Below, piece after piece: positions 35,796 to 45,151 of a stretch of 64,000 bases of DNA. The notes under the pieces were generated by a model. The model worked only from the letters and a program-made list of their open reading frames with translations. It did no database searches and was not told where the DNA came from. A program made the translations under genes and the position numbers. The DNA comes from CAILZL01 sp049840395 (GTDB lineage: Bacteria; Pseudomonadota; Gammaproteobacteria; Steroidobacterales; Steroidobacteraceae). Every line of letters begins with the position of its first letter. Position 1 is the first letter of the stretch. The stretch is from assembly GCA_049840395.1 (NCBI GenBank), contig JASGLD010000002.1:308413-372412 (forward strand), read 5' to 3'.

Positions 35796-37721
35796 ATGCC
35801 AGTCATCACATTGCCTGATGGCAGTCAGCGCAGTTTTCCTTCCGCAGTCACGGTGGCAGAAGTTGCCGCCAGCATCGGTGCTGGGCTGGCCAAGGCCGCT
35901 CTGGCCGGTCGCGTCGACGGTAAGCTGGTCGATACCTCCTATCTCATCGAAACCGATGTGCAGCTGGCCATTGTGACCGAGCGCGATCCGGATGCGCTGG
36001 ACGTCATTCGTCACTCCACGGCGCACTTGCTGGCGCAAGCGGTCAAGCAGCTGTATCCAGAAGCACAGGTGACCATCGGTCCGGTCATCGAAGATGGTTT
36101 CTATTACGACTTTGCTTACAGCCGTGCTTTCACGCCGGATGATCTAGCCGCCATTGAGCAGCGAATGACCGAGCTTGCTAAAGCGGATCAACAAGTAACG
36201 CGCCGAGTAATGCCGCGCGATGAGGCGGTGCAGTTCTTCAAAGGGCTGGGCGAACACTACAAGGCCGAGATCATTGCCAGCATTCCGTCGAATGAAGCAA
36301 TCAGTCTCTACGGTCAAGGTGACTGGGTAGATCTATGCCGTGGTCCACACGTGCCCAGCACCGGCAAGCTCAAGGCATTCAAGTTGATGAAGCTGGCTGG
36401 CGCCTACTGGCGCGGCGATTCCAACAACGAAATGCTGCAGCGTGTGTATGGCACGGCTTGGTTGAATGACAAAGATCTGAAGGCTTATCTCACCCGTCTT
36501 GAAGAAGCCGAGAAGCGCGATCACCGCAAGATCGCCAAGGCGCTGGACCTGTTCCATATGCAGGAAGAAGCGCCCGGTATGGTGTTCTGGCATGAGAAAG
36601 GCTGGCGCTTGTATCAAGCTTTGACGCAGTACATGAGCGAACTGTGGCGCAATAACGGCTATCGCGAGATCCGCACGCCGCAGTTGGTGGATCGTTCGCT
36701 GTGGGAGAAGTCAGGTCACTGGCAGAACTTCCACGCTGATATGTTCGTCACCGAATCGGAAAAGAAGCTGTTTGCCGTCAAGCCGATGAACTGTCCCTGC
36801 CACATCCAGGTGTTCAACCAGGGCATCAAGAGCTATCGCGATCTGCCGTATCGCTTGGCCGAGTTCGGCTCTTGCCATCGCAATGAAGCTTCCGGCGCGC
36901 TGCATGGTTTGATGCGCGTGCGTGGCTTTGTGCAGGACGACGCACATATCTTCTGCATGGAAGAGCAGATCCAGACCGAAGCCATGGCCTTCATTGATCT
37001 ATTACACAAGGTTTATGAAGATTTCGGCTTTAAGGAAGTCATCTACAAGCTGGCCACCCGCCCGAAAGAACGCATCGGTTCCGATGAAGTCTGGGATCGC
37101 GCCGAGAAAGCCCTGGCCGACGCGCTGGATGCTCGTAACTTGCCCTGGACCGAAAAGCCGGGTGAGGGCGCTTTCTACGGCCCGAAGATCGAATTTACGC
37201 TTAAGGACTCTATTGGCCGGTTCTGGCAGTGCGGCACCATACAGGTCGATTTCTCCATGCCTGGTCGTCTTGGCGCGGAATATGTAGCGCGGGATGGCAG
37301 TAAGCAGGTGCCCGTTATGTTGCACCGAGCCATCTTCGGTTCGCTGGAGCGTTTCATCGGTATTTTGATCGAGGAGCACGCCGGACACTTCCCCCTGTGG
37401 CTCGCGCCGGTACAGGCGGTGGTGATGAATATCACCGACGACCAGAACGAATACATCGCCAAAGCCACCGAATTGCTGAGAAATCAGGGGCTTCGGGTCG
37501 AAATGGACTTGCGGAACGAAAAAGTGGGCTTTAAGATTCGCGAACATACGCTGCAGCGCGTCCCGTACCTATTGGTAGCCGGTGAACGCGAGGCAGGTTC
37601 CAATACGCTGGCCGTGCGCACGCGCAGCGGTAAAGATCTGGGTTCCATCTCTCTTGAGATGCTGGCTCAGAAGCTTGCCGATGAAATCGCGAGCCGCGGC
37701 CGGACTGTTTTAGAGGGTTAA
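35796..37721 (+). CDS. thrS: Threonyl-tRNA synthetase ThrS
   Basis: 641 residues from the ATG at 35796 (MPVITLPDGSQ); a frame extending to 35757 is less likely. It has the TGS domain (1-62), the editing domain with HSTAHLLAQ at 73-81 and a later GPHVPSTGKLKAF near 182, and the class II catalytic core with the zinc cysteine near 333 in PMNCPCHIQVF, motif 2 FGSCHRNEASGAL and motif 3 VMLHRAIFGSLERFIGILIE. The anticodon-binding domain covers about 535-641. The gene begins the thrS-infC-rpmI-rplT translation operon. Confidence 0.95.
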   Translation: MPVITLPDGSQRSFPSAVTVAEVAASIGAGLAKAALAGRVDGKLVDTSYLIETDVQLAIVTERDPDALDVIRHSTAHLLAQAVKQLYPEAQVTIGPVIEDGFYYDFAYSRAFTPDDLAAIEQRMTELAKADQQVTRRVMPRDEAVQFFKGLGEHYKAEIIASIPSNEAISLYGQGDWVDLCRGPHVPSTGKLKAFKLMKLAGAYWRGDSNNEMLQRVYGTAWLNDKDLKAYLTRLEEAEKRDHRKIAKALDLFHMQEEAPGMVFWHEKGWRLYQALTQYMSELWRNNGYREIRTPQLVDRSLWEKSGHWQNFHADMFVTESEKKLFAVKPMNCPCHIQVFNQGIKSYRDLPYRLAEFGSCHRNEASGALHGLMRVRGFVQDDAHIFCMEEQIQTEAMAFIDLLHKVYEDFGFKEVIYKLATRPKERIGSDEVWDRAEKALADALDARNLPWTEKPGEGAFYGPKIEFTLKDSIGRFWQCGTIQVDFSMPGRLGAEYVARDGSKQVPVMLHRAIFGSLERFIGILIEEHAGHFPLWLAPVQAVVMNITDDQNEYIAKATELLRNQGLRVEMDLRNEKVGFKIREHTLQRVPYLLVAGEREAGSNTLAVRTRSGKDLGSISLEMLAQKLADEIASRGRTVLEG

Positions 37722-37725
37722 ACGC

Positions 37726-38256
37726 ATCGCTGCTCCAACTAATAACGCCAAGCGCATTAAACGGAATGAAGAGATTTCTGCGCCGCGTTTACGCATCATC
37801 GACGCCGAGGGCAACCAGGCTGGTGTATTGACCCGTTTTGAAGCCCTGCAAATGGCTGAAGCGGCGGGCCTGGATCTGGTGGAGATTTCTCCCACCGCTG
37901 ATCCACCGGTTTGTAAGGTGATGGACTTCGGCAAGTTCCTGTTCGAACAGAACAAGAAGGCGCATGCAGCGAAGCGTAACCAGAAACAGATCCAGCTCAA
38001 GGAAGTGAAGTTTCGTCCCGGGACGGAAGAAGGCGATTACCAGGTTAAATTACGTAACCTGATTCGCTTTTTGACGGAAGGGGACAAGGCCAAGATCGTT
38101 TTACGATTCCGTGGCCGAGAAATGGCTCATCAAGAGATCGGACGCGAACTTCTGACTCGAGTACAGCAAGACCTTGCCCAAGTAGGCCAGGTTGAGCAGT
38201 TCCCGATCATGGAAGGTCGTCAGATGGTCATGATGATTGGGCCAAAAAAGAAGTGA
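37726..38256 (+). CDS. infC: Translation initiation factor IF-3, ATC start
   Basis: 176 residues if read from the ATC at 37726, five bases after the thrS stop, with GAGGG a few bases upstream. From there the frame gives AAPTNNAKRIKRNEEISAPR, the normal IF-3 N-terminus; the first in-frame ATG would remove more than a third of the N-terminal domain. The N-domain motifs RLRIIDAEGNQAGVL and LDLVEISPTADPPVCKVMDF and the C-domain (RFRGREMAH, MEGRQMVMMIGPKKK) are intact. IF-3 genes often use ATT, ATC or ATA; IF-3 rejects such starts and so limits its own synthesis. Confidence 0.92.
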   Translation: MAAPTNNAKRIKRNEEISAPRLRIIDAEGNQAGVLTRFEALQMAEAAGLDLVEISPTADPPVCKVMDFGKFLFEQNKKAHAAKRNQKQIQLKEVKFRPGTEEGDYQVKLRNLIRFLTEGDKAKIVLRFRGREMAHQEIGRELLTRVQQDLAQVGQVEQFPIMEGRQMVMMIGPKKK

Positions 38257-38367
38257 GCAACCGTATTCATCCCTAACCGGATGATGCAGTTGTCCCGCCT
38301 TAAGAACTTTAGCCTCCGATTAAATGGGGACGAAAGATTTAACAGGCTAAACAGTTGAGGAATTGCA

Positions 38368-38562
38368 ATGCCTAAGTTGAAAACCAACCGGGCAGCGGCG
38401 AAGCGTTTTCGCCCGACTGCCAATGGGTTCAAGCGAGCCCAGTCTCATCGTCGTCACATTCTGACCAAGAAGCCCAGCAAGCGTAAGCGTCAACTGCGGT
38501 CACCGAGCATGGTGTCCAAGCAGGACTTGGGACGTTTAGATTCTTTGCTGCCTAACATTTAA
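38368..38562 (+). CDS. rpmI: 50S ribosomal protein L35
   Basis: 64-residue basic ribosomal protein with the family start PKLKTNRAAAKRF and the motif SHRRHILTKKPSKRKRQLR. The ribosome site TGAGG lies about 8 bases before the ATG. It lies between infC and rplT as usual; the 111-base gap after infC could hold the L20 control region, but I do not resolve its structure. Confidence 0.96.
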   Translation: MPKLKTNRAAAKRFRPTANGFKRAQSHRRHILTKKPSKRKRQLRSPSMVSKQDLGRLDSLLPNI

Positions 38563-38576
38563 GTCGGAGGTGACAC

Positions 38577-38948
38577 ATGGCACGCGTTAAACGGGGTGTG
38601 ATTGCTCGCGCCCGACACAACAAAGTTCTCAAGAAAGCGAAGGGTTACTACAACGCCCGTCGCAAGATCTTCCGCGCCGCCAAGCAGGCGGTAATCAAGG
38701 CCGGTCAGTATGCTTATCGTGACCGCCGCGCCAAGAAGCGTGATTTCCGCTCGCTGTGGATCACGCGTATCAACGCGGCAGCTCGCGTGTACGGTCTGTC
38801 GTACAGCAAGTTGATTGCCGGCGTGAATGCGGCCGGTTTGACCATCGACCGCAAGGTACTGGCCGATCTGGCGATTCATGACACCGTTGCCTTTGGTGCG
38901 ATCGTTGAACGCGCTAAAGCAGCGCTGGCCGAACGGGCTGCTGCCTAA
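38577..38948 (+). CDS. rplT: 50S ribosomal protein L20
   Basis: 123 residues. Begins ARVKRGVIARARHNKVLKKA and carries AYRDRRAKKRDFRSLWITRI and the ending LAERAAA. L20 is an early assembly protein and, in other bacteria, represses its own operon. A GGAGG ribosome site is at 38566-38570. It ends the operon, followed by two hairpins. Confidence 0.96.
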   Translation: MARVKRGVIARARHNKVLKKAKGYYNARRKIFRAAKQAVIKAGQYAYRDRRAKKRDFRSLWITRINAAARVYGLSYSKLIAGVNAAGLTIDRKVLADLAIHDTVAFGAIVERAKAALAERAAA

Positions 38949-38961
38949 GTAATTGGGTAGC

Positions 38962-39040
38962 AACTTCCCGATGCGTTGGGAAGTTCGCCAAGCAAATTGG
39001 AGCCGCGCCATTCTTGTCGAGTGGCGCGGCTTTATCTTTC
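38962..39040 (+). terminator. Two hairpins after rplT, the second a rho-independent terminator
   Basis: The first hairpin pairs AACTTCCC (38962-38969) with GGGAAGTT (38978-38985). The second has a perfect 10-bp stem (39001-39010 with 39022-39031) followed by TTATCTTT. They lie in the 150 bases between rplT and pheS. They end the rplT transcript and may attenuate pheST; no phenylalanine-rich leader peptide is seen. Confidence 0.7.
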
Positions 39041-39098
39041 CGATGAGCCGTGTTTCGCTGCAGATGTAACGAAGCCAGCTACAACTACCGTGTCATCC

Positions 39099-40112
39099 AT
39101 GGATACAGAGTCTTTACTCGCAACAGCAAGCAGTGAAATTGCCCAGTGCGCCGCGCTGGCGGATCTGGAACAGATTCGCGTGCGATTGCTTGGTAAGAAG
39201 GGCGAGATCACCAATCAGTTGAAGAGTCTGGGCCAGATGGATCCGGAAGCCCGTCGTGCGGCGGGTGCGGTCATCAATGCGGTAAAAGATAAGCTTAGCG
39301 CTGCACTAGATGCGCGTCGCGATGAGTTGGAAGCAGCTGCATTGGCTCAACAGTTGGCAGCTGAAGCTATTGATGTGACGTTGCCTGGCCGTGGCCAGGT
39401 GGTAGGTGGCTTGCATCCGGTGACACGTGTGCGACAACGCATCGAACAACTATTTACCACTGCCGGCTTCTCCATCGTCGATGGTCCAGAGATCGAAGAC
39501 GACTGGCACAACTTTGAAGCGCTGAATATTCCGGGTAATCATCCGGCGCGCGCCATGCACGATACGTTTTATTTCGGTGATGGTCGCTTGCTACGCACAC
39601 ATACATCGCCGGTGCAGGTGCGTGCCATGCGTGAATCGGGGGCACCGTTGCGCGTGATCGCGCCCGGTCGCGTCTATCGCTGCGATTCCGACATGACGCA
39701 TACGCCGATGTTTCATCAAGTCGAAGGCTTGGTGGTAGATGAGCACATCAGCTTCGCCAATCTGAAAGCCATTCTGCATGGCTTCATGAAGTCTTTCTTC
39801 GAAGCCGATGTGGGCATGCGTTTAAGGCCTTCTTATTTCCCGTTTACCGAACCCTCCGCGGAAGTGGATATCTCCTGCGTGAATTGCGGTGGCAATGGTT
39901 GTCGTGTCTGCAAGCAAACCGGCTGGCTGGAAGTGGCCGGTTGCGGCATGGTGCATCCCAATGTGTTACGCGCAGTAGGCATCGACCCAGAACGCTATAC
40001 CGGTTATGCCTTTGGCATGGGCGTCGAACGCCTGACCATGCTGCGTTACAAAGTCACCGACATTCGTCTTTACTTCGAGAACGACCTCAACTTCCTGAGG
40101 CAGTTCAACTGA
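39099..40112 (+). CDS. pheS: Phenylalanyl-tRNA synthetase alpha subunit
   Basis: 337 residues from the ATG at 39099 (MDTESLLATASSE); a longer frame from 38976 would run through the terminator. The N-terminal coiled coil (about 1-85) that contacts tRNA is followed by the class II core: TRVRQRIEQLF, motif 1 region GPEIEDDWHNFEALN, motif 2 HTSPVQVRAM and VYRCDSDMTHTPMFHQVEG, CVNCGGNGCRVCKQTGWLEV with its cysteines, and motif 3 AFGMGVERLTMLRY. It forms an alpha2-beta2 enzyme with PheT, whose gene starts 6 bases later. Confidence 0.95.
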   Translation: MDTESLLATASSEIAQCAALADLEQIRVRLLGKKGEITNQLKSLGQMDPEARRAAGAVINAVKDKLSAALDARRDELEAAALAQQLAAEAIDVTLPGRGQVVGGLHPVTRVRQRIEQLFTTAGFSIVDGPEIEDDWHNFEALNIPGNHPARAMHDTFYFGDGRLLRTHTSPVQVRAMRESGAPLRVIAPGRVYRCDSDMTHTPMFHQVEGLVVDEHISFANLKAILHGFMKSFFEADVGMRLRPSYFPFTEPSAEVDISCVNCGGNGCRVCKQTGWLEVAGCGMVHPNVLRAVGIDPERYTGYAFGMGVERLTMLRYKVTDIRLYFENDLNFLRQFN

Positions 40113-40118
40113 TCATTC

Positions 40119-42488
40119 ATGAAAGTAAGTCTCAATTGGTTATCTGAGTGGGTTGATGCCGGCAGCGATGTCGCAGCCTTGTCGCATGCGCTCACTATGG
40201 CGGGGCTGGAAATTGAAGGCCAGTCACTAGCTGCTCCTGCGATGTCCGGAATCGTGGTGGCCGAAGTGTTGGCAACGGAAAAGCATCCGGATGCCGAAAA
40301 GCTTTCGGTGTGCCGTGTCAACGATGGTCTGCAGGAAATTCAAATCGTCTGCGGTGCCAGCAACGTGCGCGCCGGTATCAAAGTGCCGCTGGCCACGGTA
40401 GGCGCGAAATTGCCGGGCGGCATGGAAATCAAGAAAGCCAAGCTGCGCGGTATCGAATCCTTTGGCATGTTGTGCTCGGCCAGGGAATTGGGACTGGCTG
40501 AGGAAAGCAGTGGTTTGTTGGAATTGCCGCTGGAGTTGTCGGTAGGCAAGGACTTGGTATCTGCGCTCCATTTGAATGACACCATTCTAGAAATCAATCT
40601 CACGCCTAATCGCGGCGATTGCATGAGTGTGTTGGGCGTTGCCCGCGAAGTGGCTGCTCAACGCAGTGAGGCATTGAGTTTGCCGGCGGTCTCTGTGATC
40701 GCTGCAGCGCATGCTCAGACATTCCCGGTTCGCATTGAATCGCAGGGCTGCCGCAAGTTTGTCAGCCGGGTTGTGACTGGCGTGAAGCCGGGCGCAACTT
40801 CTCCTTGGTGGCTGCGTGAGCGGCTGCGTCGCGCCGGTGTACGTTCCATCAGCCCGATAGTCGATATCACCAATTACGTGATGCTCGAGCTGGGTCAGCC
40901 CATGCATGCCTACGATCTGCATAAGCTGCAGAAAGGTTTGGTGATTCGTCAGGCGAGTGCCGGCGAAACGGTGACGTTGCTGGATGGCAAGGCCATCACT
41001 TTGACTGAAGATGTTCTAGTCATCGCCGACGAACAGCGCGCCTTGGCGTTGGCGGGTGTGATGGGCGGTCTGGACTCATCCATTTCCGATGCGACCACGG
41101 ATGTATTACTGGAAGTCGCGTATTTCGAGCCCGATGCCATCGCTGGACGCGGGCGTCGTTATGGTTTGGTCACCGACGCTTCGCAGCGCTTCGAACGAGG
41201 TGTCGATCCTAATCTGCAGGAGCGCGCCATGCAGCGTGCGACGCAGTTGCTGTTGGAATGTGTTGGCGGGCAGGCTGGCCCAATTCAAGTTACCGGCGAT
41301 AAAGTCGAGTCAAAGCGTGCAGCAATAAGCCTGAGGCATGCGCGTATCACGCGCGTGTTGGGTCATGAAATTGCGGCAGAGCAGATCACGCGCATGCTGT
41401 CGGGTCTGGGCATGCAATCCCAATACGATGGTGCTGGGCAGTGGAGTGTCGCCCCCCCCAGCTGGCGCTTCGATATCAGCATTGAAGAAGATCTGATCGA
41501 AGAGGTGGCGCGCATCTACGGCTACGACAATATTCCGACCATACCCGCTGCTACCGCGCAGGTGTTACGGCCCGTCACCGAAAACAGAATCACCCTACAG
41601 CGTTGCGCGTTGCAGCTGGTGGATCGCGGTTATCAAGAGGCCATTACTTACAGCTTTACCGATCCGGTCATTCAATCGGTGCTGTTCCCTCAGCAAGCCG
41701 CCTTGACGCTGGCCAACCCGATTTCCGCCGAACTGGGTGTGATGCGTCTGTCGCTCTGGCCTGGCTTGGTGCAGGCATTGGTGGGTAATCAACGCCGCCA
41801 GCAACCACGTGTGCGTCTGTTCGAAACCGGTCGCAAGTTCTCCGCTGATGGTCAGCAGGAAGTGCTGGTCATAGCTGGTCTGGCGGCCGGATTGGTTGCG
41901 CCTAAGCAGTGGGGTGGGGCGGCTACTCAGGTCGACTTCTATGATGTGAAGGCTGATGTGGAAGCGTTGCTGGCGTTAACCGGTTGTGCCCATGAGTTCA
42001 CCTTCGCAGCAGAACATCACGTGGCTCTGCATCCAGGACAGTGCGCTCGTATCTTGCGGAATGGTCAGCCAGTCGGTTGGTTAGGGGCGTTGAATCCTGT
42101 GGCGAGCAAGGCATTAGATTTGGTGTATCCGGCCATTGTTTTTGAGTTGGATTTTAACGCTAGCTTTGTTTCACAAGTTCCTGAGTATAAAGAAATTTCT
42201 AGATTGCCGAGCGTGCGCCGTGATCTGGCTTTGATTGTTTCCGAGAGCATTCGCTACAGCGATATCGAGTCGGTGGTTCGCGAAACCGTTGCTGAACTGC
42301 TCAAAGAGCTGACAGTATTCGATGTTTACCAAGGGGCAGGCTTGGAGAAAGGCAAGAAAAGCATAGCCTTAGGACTAAGTTTGCAGGATACTTCGCACAC
42401 GCTGACTGAGGTTGAAATCGAAGCCGCGATAGCGCGGGTGGTTGAGCAACTGGGGCAGCGCCTGGATGCACGACTCAGAGACAAATAA
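40119..42488 (+). CDS. pheT: Phenylalanyl-tRNA synthetase beta subunit
   Basis: 789 residues, normal length. Domains in order: N-terminal segment, EMAP-like tRNA-binding domain (about 40-150; IVCGASNVRAG), B3/B4 editing domain (about 210-380; SPIVDITNYVMLELGQPMHA), B5 domain (about 405-475), the catalytic-like core (ITYSFTDPVIQ near 510) and the C-terminal FDX-ACB anticodon domain (about 695-789; PSVRRDLALIV). Separated by 6 bases from pheS and 2 from ihfA. Confidence 0.95.
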   Translation: MKVSLNWLSEWVDAGSDVAALSHALTMAGLEIEGQSLAAPAMSGIVVAEVLATEKHPDAEKLSVCRVNDGLQEIQIVCGASNVRAGIKVPLATVGAKLPGGMEIKKAKLRGIESFGMLCSARELGLAEESSGLLELPLELSVGKDLVSALHLNDTILEINLTPNRGDCMSVLGVAREVAAQRSEALSLPAVSVIAAAHAQTFPVRIESQGCRKFVSRVVTGVKPGATSPWWLRERLRRAGVRSISPIVDITNYVMLELGQPMHAYDLHKLQKGLVIRQASAGETVTLLDGKAITLTEDVLVIADEQRALALAGVMGGLDSSISDATTDVLLEVAYFEPDAIAGRGRRYGLVTDASQRFERGVDPNLQERAMQRATQLLLECVGGQAGPIQVTGDKVESKRAAISLRHARITRVLGHEIAAEQITRMLSGLGMQSQYDGAGQWSVAPPSWRFDISIEEDLIEEVARIYGYDNIPTIPAATAQVLRPVTENRITLQRCALQLVDRGYQEAITYSFTDPVIQSVLFPQQAALTLANPISAELGVMRLSLWPGLVQALVGNQRRQQPRVRLFETGRKFSADGQQEVLVIAGLAAGLVAPKQWGGAATQVDFYDVKADVEALLALTGCAHEFTFAAEHHVALHPGQCARILRNGQPVGWLGALNPVASKALDLVYPAIVFELDFNASFVSQVPEYKEISRLPSVRRDLALIVSESIRYSDIESVVRETVAELLKELTVFDVYQGAGLEKGKKSIALGLSLQDTSHTLTEVEIEAAIARVVEQLGQRLDARLRDK

Positions 42489-42490
42489 CA

Positions 42491-42793
42491 ATGGCGGCAC
42501 TGACTAAAGCAGAAATTGCAGAAGCACTGTTTGACCAATTGGGTCTGAATAAGCGGGAAGCCCGTGAATTGGTTGATCTCTTTTTCGAGGAGATTCGCGC
42601 TGCGTTGTCCAATGGCGAGCAGGTCAAACTGTCCGGGTTCGGCAATTTCGATTTGCGCGATAAGAATCAGCGGCCGGGTCGCAATCCCAAGACCGGCGAG
42701 GAAATCCCCATTAGCGCCAGACGCGTGGTGACCTTCCGTCCCGGTCAGAAACTCAAAGCCCGAGTAGAAGCCTATGTTGGAACCAGCGAATAA
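42491..42793 (+). CDS. ihfA: Integration host factor alpha subunit
   Basis: 100 residues. DNA-bending nucleoid protein of the HU/IHF family. Begins ALTKAEIAEALFDQLGLNKR; the beta-arm carries RPGRNPKTGEEIPISARRVV with the intercalating proline, followed by VTFRPGQKLKARV. The place after pheT is the standard one for the alpha subunit. It overlaps the merR-type gene by 20 bases. Confidence 0.95.
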   Translation: MAALTKAEIAEALFDQLGLNKREARELVDLFFEEIRAALSNGEQVKLSGFGNFDLRDKNQRPGRNPKTGEEIPISARRVVTFRPGQKLKARVEAYVGTSE

Positions 42794-43130
42794 CAACGAG
42801 TTACCGCCGATTCCTGGCAAGCGCTACTTCACCATTGGTGAAGTCAGCGAGCTGTGTGCAGTCAAACCACATGTGCTGCGCTATTGGGAACAGGAGTTCG
42901 AACAGCTCAGTCCGGTGAAGCGTCGCGGCAATCGTCGTTACTACCAGCGTCAGGATGTACTGGTCATTCGTCAGATTCGCAGCCTGCTATACGAACAGGG
43001 GTTCACCATTGGCGGCGCCCGTAATCGCCTGGAAGGCGAAGAAGCGCGTGATGATGCTTCGCAGTCGCAACAGCTGATTCGCCAGCTGCGCACCGAACTG
43101 GAAGATGTGCTGAAAATCCTGCGACGTTAA
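42774..43130 (+). CDS. MerR family transcriptional regulator
   Basis: 118 residues. A winged helix-turn-helix (about 17-85) with FTIGEVSELCAVKPHVLRYW, EQEFEQLSPVKRRGNRRYY, then a short coiled coil (QLIRQLRTELEDVLKILRR). The protein lacks effector-binding cysteines or a large ligand domain, so its inducer is unknown. A gene of this type follows ihfA in many gammaproteobacteria. It starts inside the end of ihfA. Confidence 0.92.
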   Translation: MLEPANNNELPPIPGKRYFTIGEVSELCAVKPHVLRYWEQEFEQLSPVKRRGNRRYYQRQDVLVIRQIRSLLYEQGFTIGGARNRLEGEEARDDASQSQQLIRQLRTELEDVLKILRR

Positions 43131-43146
43131 CAGCTATAAAATTTCT

Positions 43147-43174
43147 TTGAGGGGCGGGCGGCTTCCGCTATGAT
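43147..43174 (+). promoter_or_regulatory. Probable sigma70 promoter of tRNA-Pro
   Basis: TTGAGG at 43147-43152 and TATGAT at 43169-43174 with a 16-base spacer. Transcription would begin near 43181, about 40 bases before the tRNA. Confidence 0.55.
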
Positions 43175-43219
43175 TCGCGCCCCTCGTGACCACATGGAGT
43201 TGATGGGTCACCAGCCGGT

Positions 43220-43296
43220 CGGGACGTGGCGCAGCCTGGTAGCGCACTTGCATGGGGTGCAAGGGGTCGGAGGTTCGAATCCTCTCGTCCCGACCA
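43220..43296 (+). tRNA. tRNA-Pro (anticodon GGG)
   Basis: 77 nucleotides with encoded CCA. Acceptor arms CGGGACG/CGTCCCG pair, anticodon stem CTTGC/GCAAG encloses ATGGGGT, giving GGG, and the T arm GGAGGTTCGAATCCTC is intact. Confidence 0.96.
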
Positions 43297-43775
43297 ATTT
43301 CACCGTTCTTAATCTTCTTGAGCGCTACATGGCCGCTTCATGGCCTGAGTTGTGGCGTTCATTGCACACACCATTCGCCGGGCCAATAGAAAGCCCGATC
43401 CAGTTTTATCCAGATCGGGCCTGTGAGTCGATGAAAACTCATCACTGACCGCTATCGACTCGGTCGAGGCTAAGAACGCTGTTTTTGACACAGTGCTATA
43501 GGCTCTGTTGAGGCGGAGCGAATGTGCTGGGCTACCGTCGACTCGGGATCAATGTCTCATGCATGGACGGAGCAAGCCATGGCGAATCACGCCAACTCGG
43601 CGTCAGTCTGATCCGACGTCCTCGCTGCAGCCGCAGCGCGAGAGTGATGCGTAGCGTTTCCGTGCCGTGCTTATATTCCGTGGCTGCGCTGATGTACTCT
43701 TCGAATCCTGCCGGGCAGTGACCGTTCCAACTGCAAAACATAAATAGACTGACTGGAACATTTCGGGGGTAGTAA
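43297..43775. other. Non-coding region between tRNA-Pro and the MFS gene
   Basis: 479 bases. The one clear structure is a hairpin with 8-bp arms GCCCGATC (43393-43400) and GATCGGGC (43413-43420), possibly a processing or termination signal for the tRNA transcript although no T run follows on the + strand. I see no credible gene, repeat or promoter in the rest. Confidence 0.5.
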
Positions 43776-45005
43776 ATGAGTTCCGCCACCGTAGCCGATC
43801 AATCAAAGACGGTACTGCTGTTCTGTTTCTTGACGGCGCTCTGTGAGGGTATTGATCTTCAGGCGGCGGGTGTGGCGGCAGTAGGCATCAGCGCTGAATT
43901 TTCACCAACCGCAGTGCAGAAAAGCTGGTTTTTTAGTGCCAGCACCATCGGTCTGACTCTCGGAGCTTTGATGGGTGGACGGGCGGCTGATCGTGTTGGA
44001 CGCAAGCTCATTCTCGTCTGGTCGGTGGCGGTATTTGGCTTGTTTTCTTTATTGACGCCGGTTGCCTGGGACATGGTCAGTCTGACTGCCGCCCGTTTGT
44101 TAACCGGGTTGGGTTTGGGCGGAGCGCTGCCAAACATGATTGCATTGGTGGCCGAAAGCAGTCCCGAAAATCGTCATAAAGCCAATGTCGCGCTGGTTTA
44201 TAGCGGCACGCCATTGGGCGGTGCATTGGCAAGTATGGTCAGCATGTATTCCGGCGCCGAAAGTTGGCGGATCGTATTCGTTCTCGGCGGCGTGTTGCCG
44301 CTGTTGATCGCGTTGTTGATGAACAAGCTGATCGATGAATCGGCTGAATTCAAAGCTTATAAAAATAGTCTGCAGCGTGCCGATATGCCCAAGGACAATC
44401 ATTGGCTTGCTGTGCTGGATGACGGGCGAGCACTACGCAGTATTCTGCTCTGGGTAGCTTTCTTCCTTGGCTTGTTAACCCTGTACTTACTGTTGAATTG
44501 GCTGCCCACGTTATTGGTGGCGGTGGGTTTCTCGAGAACGCAGGCAGCGGCGGCGCAGATCGCCTTGAATATCGGCGGATTTGCTGCGGCGTTAGCAGTG
44601 GGCCGCTGTATGGAAACCCGCTGGCGACAGGCCAGCGTCATAGCCACTTTTGTGGCATTGCCGATCATGATTCTGGTGCTCGGCAGGATTACTACCGCTT
44701 CATCGTTGGGATACATGATCGGCGTAGCCACCTTGCTGGGTTGTGCGATTGTGGCTGCGCAGGCCATTCTCTATGCGTTTGCTCCGGCTCTTTATCCCAC
44801 TGCAATACGCGGTATGGGGGTGGGGACAGCCGTTGCAGTGGGCAGAGTGGGCTCCATTGTTGGCCCACTAGCTGTGCCATTTCTGGTCAGTGGTAGTGGC
44901 GTCATCGATGCTCAAGTGCTGCTCAAGCTGCTGCCGATCGTGGTTATTTGTGGCGTCAGCGCCATTGCACTATCGCGGCTGATTGCCCGGCCTGTTCGCG
45001 GTTAG
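43776..45005 (+). CDS. MFS transporter, aromatic acid:H+ symporter-like
   Basis: 409 residues with twelve hydrophobic helices. The signature loop between helices 2 and 3 is GGRAADRVGRKLILVWSVAV (about 67-86). The first helix contains ALCEGIDLQAAGVAA (about 20-34), a pattern typical of the aromatic acid:H+ symporter group such as MhpT and PcaK, in which the acidic residue is important. The substrate is probably a small aromatic or other organic acid, but no catabolic gene lies nearby to help. It is monocistronic. Confidence 0.82.
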   Translation: MSSATVADQSKTVLLFCFLTALCEGIDLQAAGVAAVGISAEFSPTAVQKSWFFSASTIGLTLGALMGGRAADRVGRKLILVWSVAVFGLFSLLTPVAWDMVSLTAARLLTGLGLGGALPNMIALVAESSPENRHKANVALVYSGTPLGGALASMVSMYSGAESWRIVFVLGGVLPLLIALLMNKLIDESAEFKAYKNSLQRADMPKDNHWLAVLDDGRALRSILLWVAFFLGLLTLYLLLNWLPTLLVAVGFSRTQAAAAQIALNIGGFAAALAVGRCMETRWRQASVIATFVALPIMILVLGRITTASSLGYMIGVATLLGCAIVAAQAILYAFAPALYPTAIRGMGVGTAVAVGRVGSIVGPLAVPFLVSGSGVIDAQVLLKLLPIVVICGVSAIALSRLIARPVRG

Positions 45006-45151
45006 CTGCTCAGTTGTAAGTCGCTGAGTTAACAGTCGCAGATTGGGGACATAGCTTAATGTTCGTGACGGTTGCAAGACTTATTCATGTGGGTACACTC
45101 AGCCACTAACGAATTATGTGGATTAGCCACTGTCACCGGGGAGAATGACTG

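Noticed and set aside
43500..43740. Small reading frames between tRNA-Pro and the MFS gene
   Set aside because: Arg/Cys-rich or overlapping frames on both strands without ribosome sites or conserved features.
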